64,000 bases of DNA from assembly GCA_036346205.1 (NCBI GenBank), contig JARFJB010002039.1, positions 62,001-126,000 on the forward strand, in the 5' to 3' direction. The stretch comes from Vesta saturnalis. Lineage: Eukaryota; Arthropoda; Insecta; Coleoptera; Lampyridae. The position numbers and the translations under genes were made by a program. The notes under the pieces were generated by a model. It saw only the letters and a list, made by a program, of their open reading frames with translations. It searched no databases and had not been told where the DNA came from. Below are positions 35,560 to 45,840 of this stretch, piece by piece (positions within the stretch are counted from its first letter, which is position 1; every line of letters begins with the position of its first letter).

Positions 35560-36234
35560 TTAAGGTATTATATATTCATCAAATCTTTTCCTATAGCGAC
35601 CATTATTAACTTCAGCATCCTTGTTTATGACCATGAAACCAAACGGATCTACCCAGCATTTTGAACACATGTCCCGAAATGATTTCATGCTTATGGTGGG
35701 ACTTATATGATCCTCATACACATGTTTTAGGTTTAATTCATCTTGCTCAAATAATATAATTAGATTCGCATTGTGACGAATTAATTGCTTTGGAATTTTA
35801 CTGTAAGTTTGACCCAAATAGAAACAGTCAATATCGTTATGTCTACCCATAGAAATATATCTTATTTTGCTTTTCACAAGCGATATCATCGAAGATCAAA
35901 ATGGAGTTTGTTTTTGCACAATTAGGCTCAATGACATCTTGATTATCACTGAAGGTAAAGTAACCTATATCCCTCATTGGAAGTAAGATTTCCTGTAAAA
36001 GTTTGTACTTGTTTTGATTCAATGACTTAGAGTATACGTATACATGTTTAAATTTCAAGCCATTTGTCTCGGTAATCAGACTGATCATTGCGTTTTGTTT
36101 TACCACAATTGGAGGGGACACATGTAATACCACGTATACTATTAGGAAGTAAATCACCATGTTTTGAAGTAATAGACTTTCCATCAAAGTCATGATTTTG
36201 AATTGAGTTTTTGTTTTTGAGCAACTACTTTCAT
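35560..36234 (-). pseudogene. Genome-packaging ATPase (FtsK/HerA, A32-like), two or more frameshifts
   Basis: From ATG 36234 (MKVVAQKQKLNSKS) a frameshift leads to DGKSITSKHGDLLPNSIRG and the Walker A motif VPSNCGKT near 36,115; the first Gly of the usual GPSNCGKT is Val. A second shift continues with LKFKHVYVYSKSLNQNKY, FTFSDNQDVIEP and the Walker B segment NSILIFDDIACE (near 35,895). The rest (35889-35560) contains MGRHNDIDCFYLGQTYSKIP, the sensor-like region, and ends YRKRFDEYIIP. The normal length is about 220-230 residues. Role: drives DNA into capsids. A TATA-like TATATAAA lies at 36288-36281. Confidence 0.9.
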
Positions 36235-36307
36235 CGTTAGTGGATGAAATAAAACTAAACGCATAATTACAGCATTTTTATTTATATACTAGGCTATATT
36301 ACAATAA
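36235..36307 (-). promoter_or_regulatory. TATA-like element upstream of the ATPase gene
   Basis: TATATAAA on the minus strand at 36288-36281, in the short gap between the capsid gene stop and the ATPase ATG. Confidence 0.35.
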
Positions 36308-37522
36308 CTATAACTTTTTAACTTCCCCAGTGAGTGGGCTGTACTGCACAATAGCGTCATGGAGAATGAGACCATAGACAACAATTCCATTATCGAAAGG
36401 TGTTAGAGATTTCATTTCCAATTTGATGTCTACTGTTGAGTTTTTTAAGGATTCATTTTGTTTATAGCAGTCCATTACAAATACTGGACATGATTTGAAT
36501 TCGAAATAGTTGAATAATGCATCTTTATCATCCTCACCATAGTAATTACATCAAAATTTCAAAAAATTGCGATAGGCAGGTATATATTGGGTAGCACTGA
36601 AGTTCAAATGCATTGCTTCATATAGATCATACTCAGAATTCAGATGTACTTTAAGATTTCTGGTGTTAATGTGATCAAAATTTCCGGCCCTTGCTGACCT
36701 TGTATACCTTTTACCTTGTTGAATTGCAACAATTATCCAACGTGGTTTTTCCAGTTGCGTTGATGTTTTTATTGGCCATATGTCTGAGGTTGCCTGTTTT
36801 AAAGAAGGTAATTCATATAACTCCCATTGACGAAATGGAACAGTAATAATAGAATTTTTATTGATTCCTTGAAACAAGCTAAGTTTCGCATCATAGTGTT
36901 AAGTGCGGTACTTTCCATTGAATTTTATTTAAGGCTATTGCGGCACCAACTTCACCATAGTAACAGTTTGTATCGCTCCTAGATCGAATTAAAACCAACT
37001 TTTGGCGCATATTCACGATTACCTGATGATAATCCTCCATTATTCCAAATATGTGGTTCAATGGTATGCATACTGTAAAAGATTTTTCTCCATTTTTCTC
37101 ATCGAAATCTACTTGCAATGGTTCTTCATTCTTTGGTGACCATCGCAAATGACTTAGTGCTTTGCTTTTGCTTGCCGTATAAGAAATATATCCCTTAAGC
37201 GTAGATGTTATTCCTTGATTTCTACAAACATCCACTCTCAGACCACCTAACTCATAACGAATTTCTTCGAAAAGAAAGTTCGGGAAATTGTTGGTTAAGC
37301 TGCATGCTTTTCTTTCATCTTCTTTTTTGAGCTAAGTTTACCTTCTATGTACAGAAAACTATCATAAGTAGCCGTAATTAGATCTTGACTTTGAATTAAG
37401 ATTCGTATTTCTTCGGAAGGCCCATATTTAGAAAATCCATATGGAAGATAAGTATGAATATCTGATTTAATTATAGTATCATCAAAATGTACGTTTTGAA
37501 AGACGTTTAACGATTCTGCCAT
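36308..37522 (-). pseudogene. MCP: Polinton major capsid protein (double jelly-roll), frameshifted
   Basis: Starts MAESLNVFQNVHFDDTII with the conserved YLPYGFSKYGPSEEIRI and YDSFLYIEGKL. A frameshift near 37,310 leads to FLFEEIRYELGG, RNQGITSTLKGYISY, IPLNHIFGIMEDYHQ, LVLIRSRSDTN and KIQWKVPHLTL. A shift near 36,885 leads to PFRQWELYELP, SSQLEKPR-like TQLEKPRWIIVAIQ, and FDHINTRNLKVHLNSEYDLY. An in-frame TGA at 36,551 interrupts before the last segment, which has VMDCYKQNESLKNSTVD and HDAIVQYSPLTGEVKKL and ends at TAG 36308. Total about 400 residues, normal for the family. Together with the penton and ATPase it indicates a virion-forming ancestor. Confidence 0.92.
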
Positions 37523-37672
37523 TGTGGTTGAGAACTTTTAAACCAATTGACGTTAAAAAGTATTTCTCTGCAGAGAAATACTTGATACAATGAATATTGA
37601 TGACTAATTCATGACTTACTGTAGGGATGATGTCTTTTGTATGAATTTTTGAAAGATCGAATTGGTCCTGGA

Positions 37673-38377
37673 TTAATTCTCAGACCCATGTTCTTTTAGT
37701 TCTAAGCGTACAGTGAATGGTTCACTTTCACCAAAGTCTATTAATTCACCCTTTTGGTTAGTCAAATTAATTGTTATATTACTAATAATGTCAGAGTTTA
37801 GTTCTAAATATTGAGTATTGCTTGGAGTTTTATCTAAACGATAACCTGGAGGAACTGAACCATCAATCTCATATAATACTTTAGCAGGTTTCCCGTTTCG
37901 ACAAGATCCCTTTATAATGTTCCACTCTACGTGTAGATTAGTGTGTTTAAGTATTTGGACGTCTAAGGCAGATGTATGTAAAATATTTGGTTCTAATATT
38001 TTAGACTCAAACCCTAGCATGCGCCCAATACAATTTTCTTTAGTAAAATCAATCTCAAATGAACTGTTTATCTCACATTTAAGTGTATTGTTGTTTGCTC
38101 TAATGATAAACTTTTCTGTGGGTATTTTAGATTTTAGATAATCGTTAATTTCATCTAACTCATATGCACTGTGTGTAATATTAATCACTTGCAAATGAGA
38201 CGGATTTGTTCTAAAATAAAATCTATCGTTGCTTGTATAAATGTTTCTAATGCTGTTCCAGCCGTAAAATCCAACCAATCTAATAACGTATTTCTTCCCC
38301 AAATCTAACTCTATCGGTGGATAGAAGTTGTAGCTAGCTGTGTTACCAACACCTTCTAAACTGAATGTTATTGACAT
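37673..38377 (-). CDS. Polinton penton-like minor capsid protein, intact, 234 aa
   Basis: Uninterrupted from ATG 38377 to the stop at 37,673. Recognisable family blocks in order: SYNFYPPIELDLGKKYVIRL near the start, an SYNSIPN-like YGWNSIRNIY, ANNNTLKCEINSSFEIDF at about residues 93-110, CIGRMLGFESKILEPN, PPGYRLDKTPSN near residue 180 and GELIDFGESEPFTVRLELK at the C terminus. The predicted fold from the family is a single jelly-roll forming the capsid vertices. It lies 150 bp upstream of the major capsid gene and about 30 bp downstream of the protease gene. It is the best preserved structural gene in this copy. Confidence 0.9.
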   Translation of the reverse strand: MSITFSLEGVGNTASYNFYPPIELDLGKKYVIRLVGFYGWNSIRNIYTSNDRFYFRTNPSHLQVINITHSAYELDEINDYLKSKIPTEKFIIRANNNTLKCEINSSFEIDFTKENCIGRMLGFESKILEPNILHTSALDVQILKHTNLHVEWNIIKGSCRNGKPAKVLYEIDGSVPPGYRLDKTPSNTQYLELNSDIISNITINLTNQKGELIDFGESEPFTVRLELKEHGSEN

Positions 38378-38404
38378 AACTGAGAAAATTTGATGTTGTG
38401 CTGA

Positions 38405-38777
38405 TTATTTACATAAAAATCGTAGGCATATGTGTCCGCAAATAATTGTATTAAACTCTTGATCTTGGTTGTAATTATAATATATTTTACACCCCCGAAA
38501 GTAGTTAATCACTTCGATTGGTGGTCGAATATTACCGAAACTATCGTAATACCATACCTTTTTACCACGCTTTTTGTAGCAAACCCAATGGGTACCTGGT
38601 CCTCTTTGGCTATCTAAGTTACTAATGCCAGATGCATATTTCCGTGGTAATTTCGGCATGCTATCTCTCATAAAAATATCCCTAAAGTAGGGGATATTTT
38701 TGGTGTATTTCTTTAAATCAATATCCGTTAACGGTCTTTCGGGTAATCTATTCGGTTTTTTGGAAACGGTTTTAAGT
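38405..38777 (-). CDS. PRO: Adenain-like cysteine protease (maturation protease), start uncertain
   Basis: The catalytic triad is visible: His in GPGTHWVCY, Asp in VWYYDSFGNIRPP and Cys in TIICGHICLRF. The frame is open from about 38,777 to the stop at 38,405 and includes the conserved LPERPLTDIDLKKYTKNIPYF segment before the first Met (38671). No ATG begins that segment, so either the start codon was lost or translation begins at Met 38671, which would remove part of the domain. The normal length is about 110-130 residues. Role: cleaves capsid precursors. The upstream gene ends at 38,779, so the two are almost contiguous. Confidence 0.88.
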
Positions 38778-38778
38778 A

Positions 38779-39186
38779 TTATGCACCACCACCAGATTTG
38801 TTTGGTTTGAGATACAGTGCACCGCCTTTCTTATTCATGGAGCCTATAGCGACCGATTCCATCATGCAATTATGGCACGATGTCTCTTCCTGCAGTTTTT
38901 TAGCATTTTTAGCATCATTGACTGCTTTAGCAATTCCTGATGCACCGCCAACTAAAGCACCGATTGCTGATAATCCTGCGAATAACGGAATAAGAAATGG
39001 TAAAAACCCTCCTTGTTTAGGTAGGGGAATTACTCTAGCAACTTTAATGTTTTTCTTTCCTCCTAAACTTTTTACCACACCTTTTGCAGTTGAAAGCGCT
39101 GACTTTCTTGTGTCTATGAAATTTCCGTTAGGTTTAATTTTTTTAGCTATTGTTTTTCGTAAATGCAATAAATTTCCACATTGCAT
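38779..39186 (-). CDS. Gly/Ala-rich hydrophobic basic protein, 135 aa, intact
   Basis: Opens MQCGNLLHLRKTIAKKIKP, a basic N terminus. It has a Gly/Ala/Leu-rich hydrophobic segment of about 25 residues (GGFLPFLIPLFAGLSAIGAL, about residues 59-78), then a charged helix (KAVNDAKNAKKLQEE), and ends GGALYLKPNKSGGGA. Arthropod Polintons carry a similar protein between the protease and phospholipase genes. The short hydrophobic segment with basic flanks recalls core or membrane-active minor capsid proteins of adenoviruses, but that equivalence is inference. It overlaps the end of the preceding gene by about 40 nt. Confidence 0.75.
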   Translation of the reverse strand: MQCGNLLHLRKTIAKKIKPNGNFIDTRKSALSTAKGVVKSLGGKKNIKVARVIPLPKQGGFLPFLIPLFAGLSAIGALVGGASGIAKAVNDAKNAKKLQEETSCHNCMMESVAIGSMNKKGGALYLKPNKSGGGA

Positions 39187-39574
39187 TTCTTCTTCAGATT
39201 AGATCGACGTTTACACCCCATTCCCAATTTTCTCTTTGCTTTCATGATGGTACTGACTGCTAAAGCCGCAGTTCGTTCACCTAACGTTGCGTATAATGAT
39301 TTAAAGCGCTCCCAAGCCTTTTTTTTTTAATTTTATCTGCTTTATGTTTACTTTCTAAATCTCGGCAATCTCTGTAACTGATATCATGAAGTTTGCACTG
39401 AGCATCTAATTGATTAATACCGGGGTCGCCGCGTGCGAGTCGCTTTTCTAGCTTTGTGCCAGGACCGCAATACTGGTAACCAGGTAAATGCAATTCAAAC
39501 GGAAGTTTATTGATTAGAGCATTCACTAAACCACCACCACCACCACCTACACTCTTTCGCTTCTTAACTAACAT
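39147..39574 (-). pseudogene. Phospholipase A2-like protein, one frameshift in an A-rich run
   Basis: Starts MLVKKRKSVGGGGGG, a basic Gly-rich leader. The domain then has YQYCGPGTKLEKRL (the YCGPGT calcium-loop motif) and LDAQCKLHDISYRD, with the catalytic His-Asp pair in CKLHD. Frame is lost in a run of T/A near 39,325. The other frame continues KAWERFKSLYATLGERTAAL and KAKRKLGMG to a TAG at 39147. The domain resembles phospholipase A2 modules of parvovirus-type capsid proteins and Mavericks, which breach endosomal membranes. The catalytic part precedes the lesion. Confidence 0.8.
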
Positions 39575-39646
39575 TGTTTACCTGGATGGATAGAACGGGG
39601 TATTTATACCTAAATTGAGAAAAACAAATCATAGTTATTTCTTTAT

Positions 39647-40372
39647 TCAGTAAATGCTATACATTAGATAAGCAGGACGATAATACAAAATTTCCATTAA
39701 ACATACAGTGTTATGTGAATTAATATTATACTTAGCATTTATAACATCATCAATATCTTTATAAATGTCATCATCACCACCACTGAATTCTTTCTCACGC
39801 AAACGACGGTAGTCAACAACTTGTTGTATGAACTTTTCATAAAAACACACCAGATTGTAAGATTCAAGAAATTCCAATCTATAGCTTATTATATCCTTTA
39901 AATTGAATAGTTCTTCTATGTGAGTTGAATGTGCAAGAACAGCAGTTGTACTTTTCTATCATAACAGTTTTCAAAATTCTGTCATATCCTTTAATTAATT
40001 CCCAATTGTAATAAATACCAAGATTGCTCTAGATAGAGATTCATAATGTTGATCATAGATTATATCTTCTTCTTTGTTTACATTTGACCAGTCAATTTTA
40101 TTTTCAATTTCTTGGGATCAGAAAAATTATAATTCTACATACGAATGCCATCTTAGAAGCTCATTCCATTCCTTCATATCCAACACTACATTATTGCTTT
40201 GATCACAGTTAGCACACCCAATACGCACTACTGGTGCAAGCTTGAGGTGCGTACTGTATCCAATTTCCATATGTTTTACATGATGAGTATCGTTCGATAG
40301 TTTATAATAAATACAATTGATTAAGTATTCATTAGCTGCTTGTTTATACACCTCAGATAAATCATATGGCAA
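39647..40372 (-). pseudogene. Unknown Polinton protein, about 240 aa, frameshifted
   Basis: Starts MPYDLSEVYKQAANEYLINC (40372) and carries a CANCDQ pair of cysteines near residue 55, then MKEWNELLRWHSY. Frames change near 40,130 and 39,960. The last open part (39877-39647) has VVDYRRLREKEFSGGDDDIY. The pieces fit one continuous protein because each begins where the previous one stops. I do not recognise the family. Its position between the phospholipase-like gene and the right-end ORF is usual for an accessory gene. Confidence 0.5.
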
Positions 40373-40655
40373 TCTGTCAGTGTTAGAAGAATAACCTTCA
40401 TCATGTTTCTCTTCATTTTACTTCTATTACCACCATCACTATTTTGACAGCACCAACAACACAAATAAAATTGTTATTGCAACTATGTGGGGTATCCATA
40501 TATAACGGTGAACTTCTGAGTTTGGATCGTTCCAGAAATGATGTTATTGCTGCCTGCATTATAACGACTGTACTTGCTTGCAATTGCACTAGGACTAAAC
40601 GCTATTTAAGAAATGATTTTAGTTAAATCATGCGGGTGGGGTTGTGGTACTACTA

Positions 40656-40945
40656 TTAAAAACTAAATGTTATGTTTGTTGTTTTCCCGACTGCACCCAA
40701 ACTACTCATGAAGACATCCCTCGTGTTTAGCTGCGTTTTAAATCCTTCCATTCGTTTTTCTTCATTCAAATACTCATAAAAGCGTTGAGGTAATAATATT
40801 TAAAATCATCCGTTTCCATCACTATACGTTCACCATACTTAGTATTTATTAATCCCACATTAATCACTTTATACCTTTTTGATATCTCGAGGTCACATGC
40901 ACTTTTAAAAAGTTTGCAGTGGGTACTTTGGTTTCACTCTGCTAA
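40656..40945 (-). pseudogene. Small conserved right-end Polinton protein, broken
   Basis: ATG at 40945 (MELAE) is followed at once by TGA in frame. Other frames continue with CDLEISKRYKVINVGLINTK, YGERIVMETDDFKYY and RFYEYLNEEKRMEGFKTQL, ending at TAA 40658-40656. The KRYKVxxVxxxNTKYGxRIxxxxDDFxxYLPxRF pattern is one I recall from small proteins encoded near Maverick ends in insects; their function is not known to me. It is the first gene inside the right terminal repeat and has its own TATA/initiator. Confidence 0.6.
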
Positions 40946-40973
40946 TTCCATGTATAACAATTACAAGTTGCTA

Positions 40974-41010
40974 ACTGACTGATCTCAACACACCTCGCTG
41001 TGGTTTATAT
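40974..41010 (-). promoter_or_regulatory. Right-end core promoter: TATA box and double TCAGT initiator
   Basis: On the minus strand ATATAAAC (41010-41003) is followed about 28-30 nt later by GATCAGTCAGT (about 40984-40974), a doubled initiator. The arrangement matches the polymerase promoter at 28303-28340. Confidence 0.55.
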
Positions 41011-41227
41011 CACAAAAATGTGTCCTTGACTTAAGTACCTATGATAACTTGTTAAATACACACTTACTTTTAGTTTAGTAAATTATTTCACCTTGACCCA
41101 ATTTAATAAGCACCATTTGACTTTTTAGCATAGACAACGCATTCTTCTCGTTTCCATGAATTGATTCTATTTTTATACTTCTAAGAAATGTCATACGATA
41201 CCCCTACAGGTCAATAACCTTTGACCA

Positions 41228-41463
41228 CACTATTTCTAGACTTCTAAGAATTGTAGTATGATGACATTGCAATTTCTATTTGTAGCTTCTGACCTTGACA
41301 AATTTCCCGCCAAAAATGAAGATGGTGACATTGAAATTTTTAGCTCCTAAAATTTAAATTTCCCGCCAAAAGTTTGACCATGAAGAAATCCAAAAGCTTA
41401 CATTTCTGACCACCAGAGGGCGAGTGACTTTGAACTGGTCCAGAACCGCCCTTAATCACTACT
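41228..41463. repeat. Polinton right terminal inverted repeat
   Basis: Inverse of 23186-23420, ending CCCTTAATCACTACT. Just inside it, TTCTAAGAAATGTCATACGA (about 41,180) and TTCTAAGAATTGTAGTATGA (about 41,252) form a short subterminal repeat. Confidence 0.9.
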
Positions 41464-41469
41464 GTTAGT
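41464..41469. repeat. Polinton target-site duplication, right (GTTAGT)
   Basis: Identical to 23180-23185. Confidence 0.9.
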
Positions 41470-41545
41470 CAAAAAAAAGTCGATTGCATAACCTTCTATA
41501 CCCACATACGTATGTAGGTTCGAAGGTAAAAATGGCGGTGTTACA
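41470..41545 (-). repeat. Dispersed repeat R1, copy B (right part)
   Basis: Continues the R1 sequence broken off at 23,179: AAAAAAAGTCGATTGCATAACCTTCTATAC matches the inverse of 11,143-11,172. Confidence 0.75.
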
Positions 41546-42109
41546 ACATCCGTTAGTAATTTTGACGGATGTCAAACAGCCTCAAACACAGCTGTGAGAA
41601 GAAGAGAAAAGCATCTGAATAAATACGCGATACTTTCGGTTTGCAATTTATAAAATGGTTCTTATCTAGTAAAAAAAGGTTTTAAACATAAGTTTTATTA
41701 TTATTCTAATAACAATATCTATGTTTTATTTCTTTTTAAAGGCACCGCTAGAGGCCTTTTTTATATTTTTTTCTTGTAATTTTTTAATTTTTTTAAAATG
41801 TTAAAAAGATCTCATGTAATTATATGATGACAATTGGAAATGACCCTAAATTTGTTAAAAAACTGTAAATAAGTATCCTATAATTAAAAAGGCTAAAAAG
41901 TTATAGCAAAAGGAATACTTAACTTTATGAAAAATATCGCGTTGAATTCCCATGCACGAACATTGCAAAGATTGCATTTAGGTATCAAAGAAAAACTAAT
42001 TGTTTATTTATTCGTTACGTATTGTTACAAAACTGCATAGTTAAAGCTTTAATAGTTAATATTAATAAATAGGGACAATTAAAATATACGTTGTACATAG
42101 AATTCCAAC
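41546..42109. other. No recognisable feature
   Basis: AT-rich non-coding sequence between the R1 remnant and a transposase relic. Confidence 0.5.
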
Positions 42110-43010
42110 AAAATTTATCCACTCTAAGTGCTTGATATGCTCCTTGTAGAGTAAATCCTTTAGTCTACCCCATAAATAAAAATCTAAACTGTAAGATCCA
42201 GGATCTGTGTGGCCTAGGTTTCGTTGTCCAATTCACGTATTCCGGTAAGTGATATCTAAAAAATTTCTAATGTTGCGAAAAAATGCGTGAGACATCCGTC
42301 ATATTGGTACTAAATTATTCTTCTAATAAGCCTGGTAGGTTATTGGTCAAAAATTGGAGGTATAGTTCACCGTTTAAACGACCATTAAAAGTATCCGGGC
42401 CAATAATTTTATTTCCCAATATACCGCATCAAACATTTACACTCCACTGGTTTTGGTGGTCCACTTTTCTTAGCCAATTGGGATTACTTTAAAATAATGC
42501 ATATTGTTCGTAAAAGTTGTTTATATATACACAAAATTCGACATCTAAATTGCGGTTCTTCTTACATCATATCTTTAATTGCAAAAACCTAATCTGCGGT
42601 CAAATCAGCTTCCACCAGAGCTTGGTGTAAAGCGGTATGGTACGGATGTACAAACATTTTAAGGACTGTCGTTTTAGTGGCCTCTTACTTATTCGCCATT
42701 ATTCTTACACTTAAATGTAGATCCGCTTCATCATACGCAAGGAGACTTATAATTGAATATTCACTTCGGACTGGTCGTTGTCCTCTATTTGAGGGTTTGG
42801 GATGACCATTTCCAGTTTGTCTAAGACGACTTGCCAAACGCTTAAACACTTTCGCTATAATGTTGCCTTTTAGAGTATTTTGTCGCATATTGTTTAGCAG
42901 CAATTCAGGCGTTTTCAAACATTGAAAATAAACGACAAGCATAGCGTACGCCTCTGCGGTAAAACATGATATTTTTAAGAACAACTCAACAGCAGAATAA
43001 CTCAAAAAAA
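42110..43010 (-). pseudogene. Mariner-like transposase (DUF4817 family), broken
   Basis: The N-terminal ORF (43005-42685) starts MSYSAVELFLKISCFTAEAY and has KVFKRLASRLRQTGNGHPKP and then RGQRPVRSEYS, the DUF4817 pattern. Downstream pieces in other frames read RKVDHQNQWSVNV*CGILGN and GPDTFNGRLNGELYLQFLTN (near 42,480-42,350). A RSPDLT-LDFYLWG-like segment with LKDLLYKEH lies near 42,200-42,130. Catalytic blocks one and two are mostly missing. More decayed than the 16.9-kb copy. Confidence 0.75.
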
Positions 43011-43809
43011 TTTATAACAACAAAAAAAACAATAAGGAAACTTCAAGAGAATTTTAAACGAAAAATCTTAAAAGTAAATGTCGACATTCAACAACAATAA
43101 TTAAATACATCTGTCATAGTAGAGGATCCATTATTCTGAAAAGCATTCTAGATGAAAATATTGCATTTCTGCCGCTGCTTCTAACATTTGCTACGTCAAA
43201 GGCGGTTAAATTTAAATTCAATCAATTGGAAAGGTGAAAAATTGATTAATTTTGATATTCTTTTCTAGGGAAAGGTGGAAAAGTGATATACTTAACGTTT
43301 AATTGCAGCTAGGAACAAATCTAAAATATTCTAATCTGTAGTCATTAAACATATATTATTCGCCTTTAAGACCTGAGAGAATTTTACTCTCAACTAAATG
43401 TGTCTTGATGAAATCACAATATTTCCCCACGAATTGAATTTTTCACTTAGCTCGCACTAATGCGGGCATAGTGGAATTTTGGGAAGGGCGAAGTGAAATA
43501 CAACAATAACTAGGAAGTGACGTAGTTAATGAATATAATAACATAACAGATATTACTTTAATAACAAACGAACACAATTTATGGTTTATAACTAAGACAT
43601 AACAAAAAAATTTTCTTATAAACAGAAAAGGTAGGTTTTTCTACAAGGTATAAACCCCTTCGTAATTGTTTTGATTCATTTATAACTATATGAAGATCTT
43701 CGTGTGAATATGACATCAGGTCCTCTTTTGTAGGCCATCGATAATATTTTCTTCAATACATTTGACTGTCAGGCCATTAGTTGTTTGGTTTAAATGAGTC
43801 CTGGGAACA
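43011..43809. other. Non-coding, possibly tail of the following transposon relic
   Basis: AT-rich. 43,600-43,800 may still be 3' sequence of the minus-strand pogo/Tigger-like gene. No features otherwise. Confidence 0.35.
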
Positions 43810-44470
43810 GTTGCCCCTCATACGACTACGATCCAAATTCCTTCAGTAATAATCTGTTGATTAACTACTGCGTTTTCAATTTCTTCATCTGAAATGTTCT
43901 CCTCAAAATCACGGTCAGCTAACTTAAGGCTTGTTTCGCTCTCAGAATCTGATTCACATAGTTGGTTTGTGACCTTCTTGACATTCCCCTTTATGATTTG
44001 TTCCCTCTTTTCGTATTCTTTGTTGTCTTTTTCAGTCTTTTTTCTTTTGAGTTCTTCAAGAAAAGGGGTGCTGGTAGCTACAACAGTTGCACCTCTGCGG
44101 CCGCTAATTCTTACAGTTTTTTGTCCCTTCTGCAATTTCATTACTATTATTTATATTGTCTACATGAGGAATCGGTAAAATATCTTAAGGTGAAACAATA
44201 GTCATTCTTGGAGGTGTCCTCATAAAGAATGTTGAAGTAACGGAAGTTGTAGTTTGGTTCTAATTACAAATCACTGTTTCAGCAGCCGAGGCTCTAGGTG
44301 GGTTCTCATTATCAAGTAAACGATTAGTTGTTTCGGCAGCTGAGAAGGCATAATCAGGAAAAACCCTTTCGAAAGGATATATGACAGTTTTTTTTTAAAC
44401 CTAAAATTGCATTCTGTAAGGGGTCCAATCTCATGAATAGTGACCACTTTACCAGGATGTTCTCTCATCC
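43810..44470 (-). pseudogene. Pogo/Tigger-like (CENP-B-related DDE) transposase, C-terminal fragment
   Basis: Begins with EHPGKVVTIHEIGPL (near 44,460), the block before the C-terminal region in these transposases. A frameshifted GFFPDYAFSAAETTNRLL-like segment follows, then AAETVIC. The ORF 44141-43818 then has SGRRGATVVATSTPFLEEL followed by a Lys/Glu-rich helix and an acidic Ser-rich tail (SDSESETSLK), ending in EGIWIVVV. This order is typical of insect pogo-like elements. The DNA-binding domain and the catalytic core are not in the window, so it is a truncated relic. Confidence 0.65.
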
Positions 44471-45044
44471 TTGTTCTTACAGTCCAACGGTTGCAATCAG
44501 TGCGTGCAGTGCGGTGGCAGTACTAAAATATTTGAAAATTCATATCTCCTATAGTAGTAGCTTCAGAAGAAGCAGGTTAGTTGCATTCACAAGAGAGGCT
44601 GGTTGCCTCGGAAATATAAAAAAAAACAAAAAAAAATGAGAGAATCTTGAATAAACAAATTTCGAATAATTGCTTAAGTTTGCCACCTTAAATGCAGGCA
44701 AATTTATACCATAATTTATTAGGTTAAGAACGTTTATTTAACTACGCATATTCCAATCATTTTATATGTTGAACGTTATCTAAAATATATATTTCTACAA
44801 AAAAAATGTATATGTAACTGTAACTGCGGCCATATTCAATTTTGAAAGTTTTAATAAATATAAAAAAATTGCATTCCTTGCGAGTTATTGATGACTTGAT
44901 TTTTAATCTTCTGTGTTAAAATTTTACAATTTTTCCCCAAAATAACACACTTATTTTCACCCCCTGCATACCTATTACGTTTAAAAGCTTGTTTTGTCAA
45001 CATAATTGTCTCGTAATTTCATAACAATCGTCCGTATAATTTCG
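44471..45044. other. No recognisable feature
   Basis: AT-rich sequence leading into a CA-rich tract. Confidence 0.5.
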
Positions 45045-45840
45045 CTAGTAACACACGCACACATACGACACACATACGTAAAACACATACGACACACAAC
45101 ACATCACACAAACACATAAACACACTCACATCAACCACAACCACACAACATACATAACACTACAACACAACACACAGAACACAATACAAACACACACACA
45201 ACTACACACACACACTAAACACACTCACACAACATCAACACACACTCACACACAATCAAACACACACATCACACAACACATCACACATCACACAACATCA
45301 ACATACACATCACACACACTACACACAATCACACACTACAACAAACAACTACAATACACACACACATCACACATCACACACACACACATCACACACACAC
45401 ACACTCACACAACACACTCACAACACATCACTCACACTCACACTATCACAAACTACATCACACTCACACACTACACACTCACAACAATCACACACTCACA
45501 CACACACATCACACTACACATCACTACACTCACACAACTACACACTACACACACACTCACAACACATCACACACTCACATACAACTACAACTAAACACAC
45601 AACATACAAACAACACTACACTACAAAACACACTACACACATCACTACAAATACACACTCACAACACACACATACACCACACACACTCACACACATCACA
45701 CACTCACACACATCACATCACAATCACACACTACACTCACACACTCACACATCACCACTACATCACAACACATCACACAACTACACATCACACACTCACA
45801 CACTCACACACTCACACACTCACTGACACTCACGCACAGA
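45045..45840. repeat. Degenerate CA-rich tract, 0.8 kb
   Basis: Composed of CACA, ACATCAC, ACTCACA and ACTACAC units with no fixed period and almost no G. Its composition differs from the ACACG satellite at 8.3-9.6 kb, so the two are separate tracts. Confidence 0.95.

Larger units (their letters stand above)
23186..41463. mobile_element. Polinton/Maverick transposon, full length, 18,278 bp
   Basis: Bounded by inverted repeats starting AGTAGTGATTAAGGG, with AG at the 5' end and CT at the 3' end, and by a GTTAGT duplication. It carries the diagnostic set: protein-primed DNA polymerase B, retroviral-type integrase, adenain-like protease, FtsK/HerA-type packaging ATPase, major capsid and penton-like minor capsid proteins, plus phospholipase A2-like, hydrophobic, fibre-like and DUF8207-like genes. 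The virion block and the integrase are on the minus strand and the polymerase is on the plus strand, so the two sets converge near 32.95 kb. Most genes are frameshifted. The left 3.5 kb is mostly repeats and nested insertions. Confidence 0.95.

Noticed and set aside
38798..39202. 134-codon plus-strand ORF opposite the hydrophobic protein
   Set aside because: Antisense shadow of the minus-strand gene; the minus-strand protein fits the Polinton gene order.
45045..45840. CRISPR-like or coding interpretation of the CA-rich tract
   Set aside because: No conserved repeat of 20-40 bp with unique spacers; a simple-sequence tract in a eukaryotic genome.
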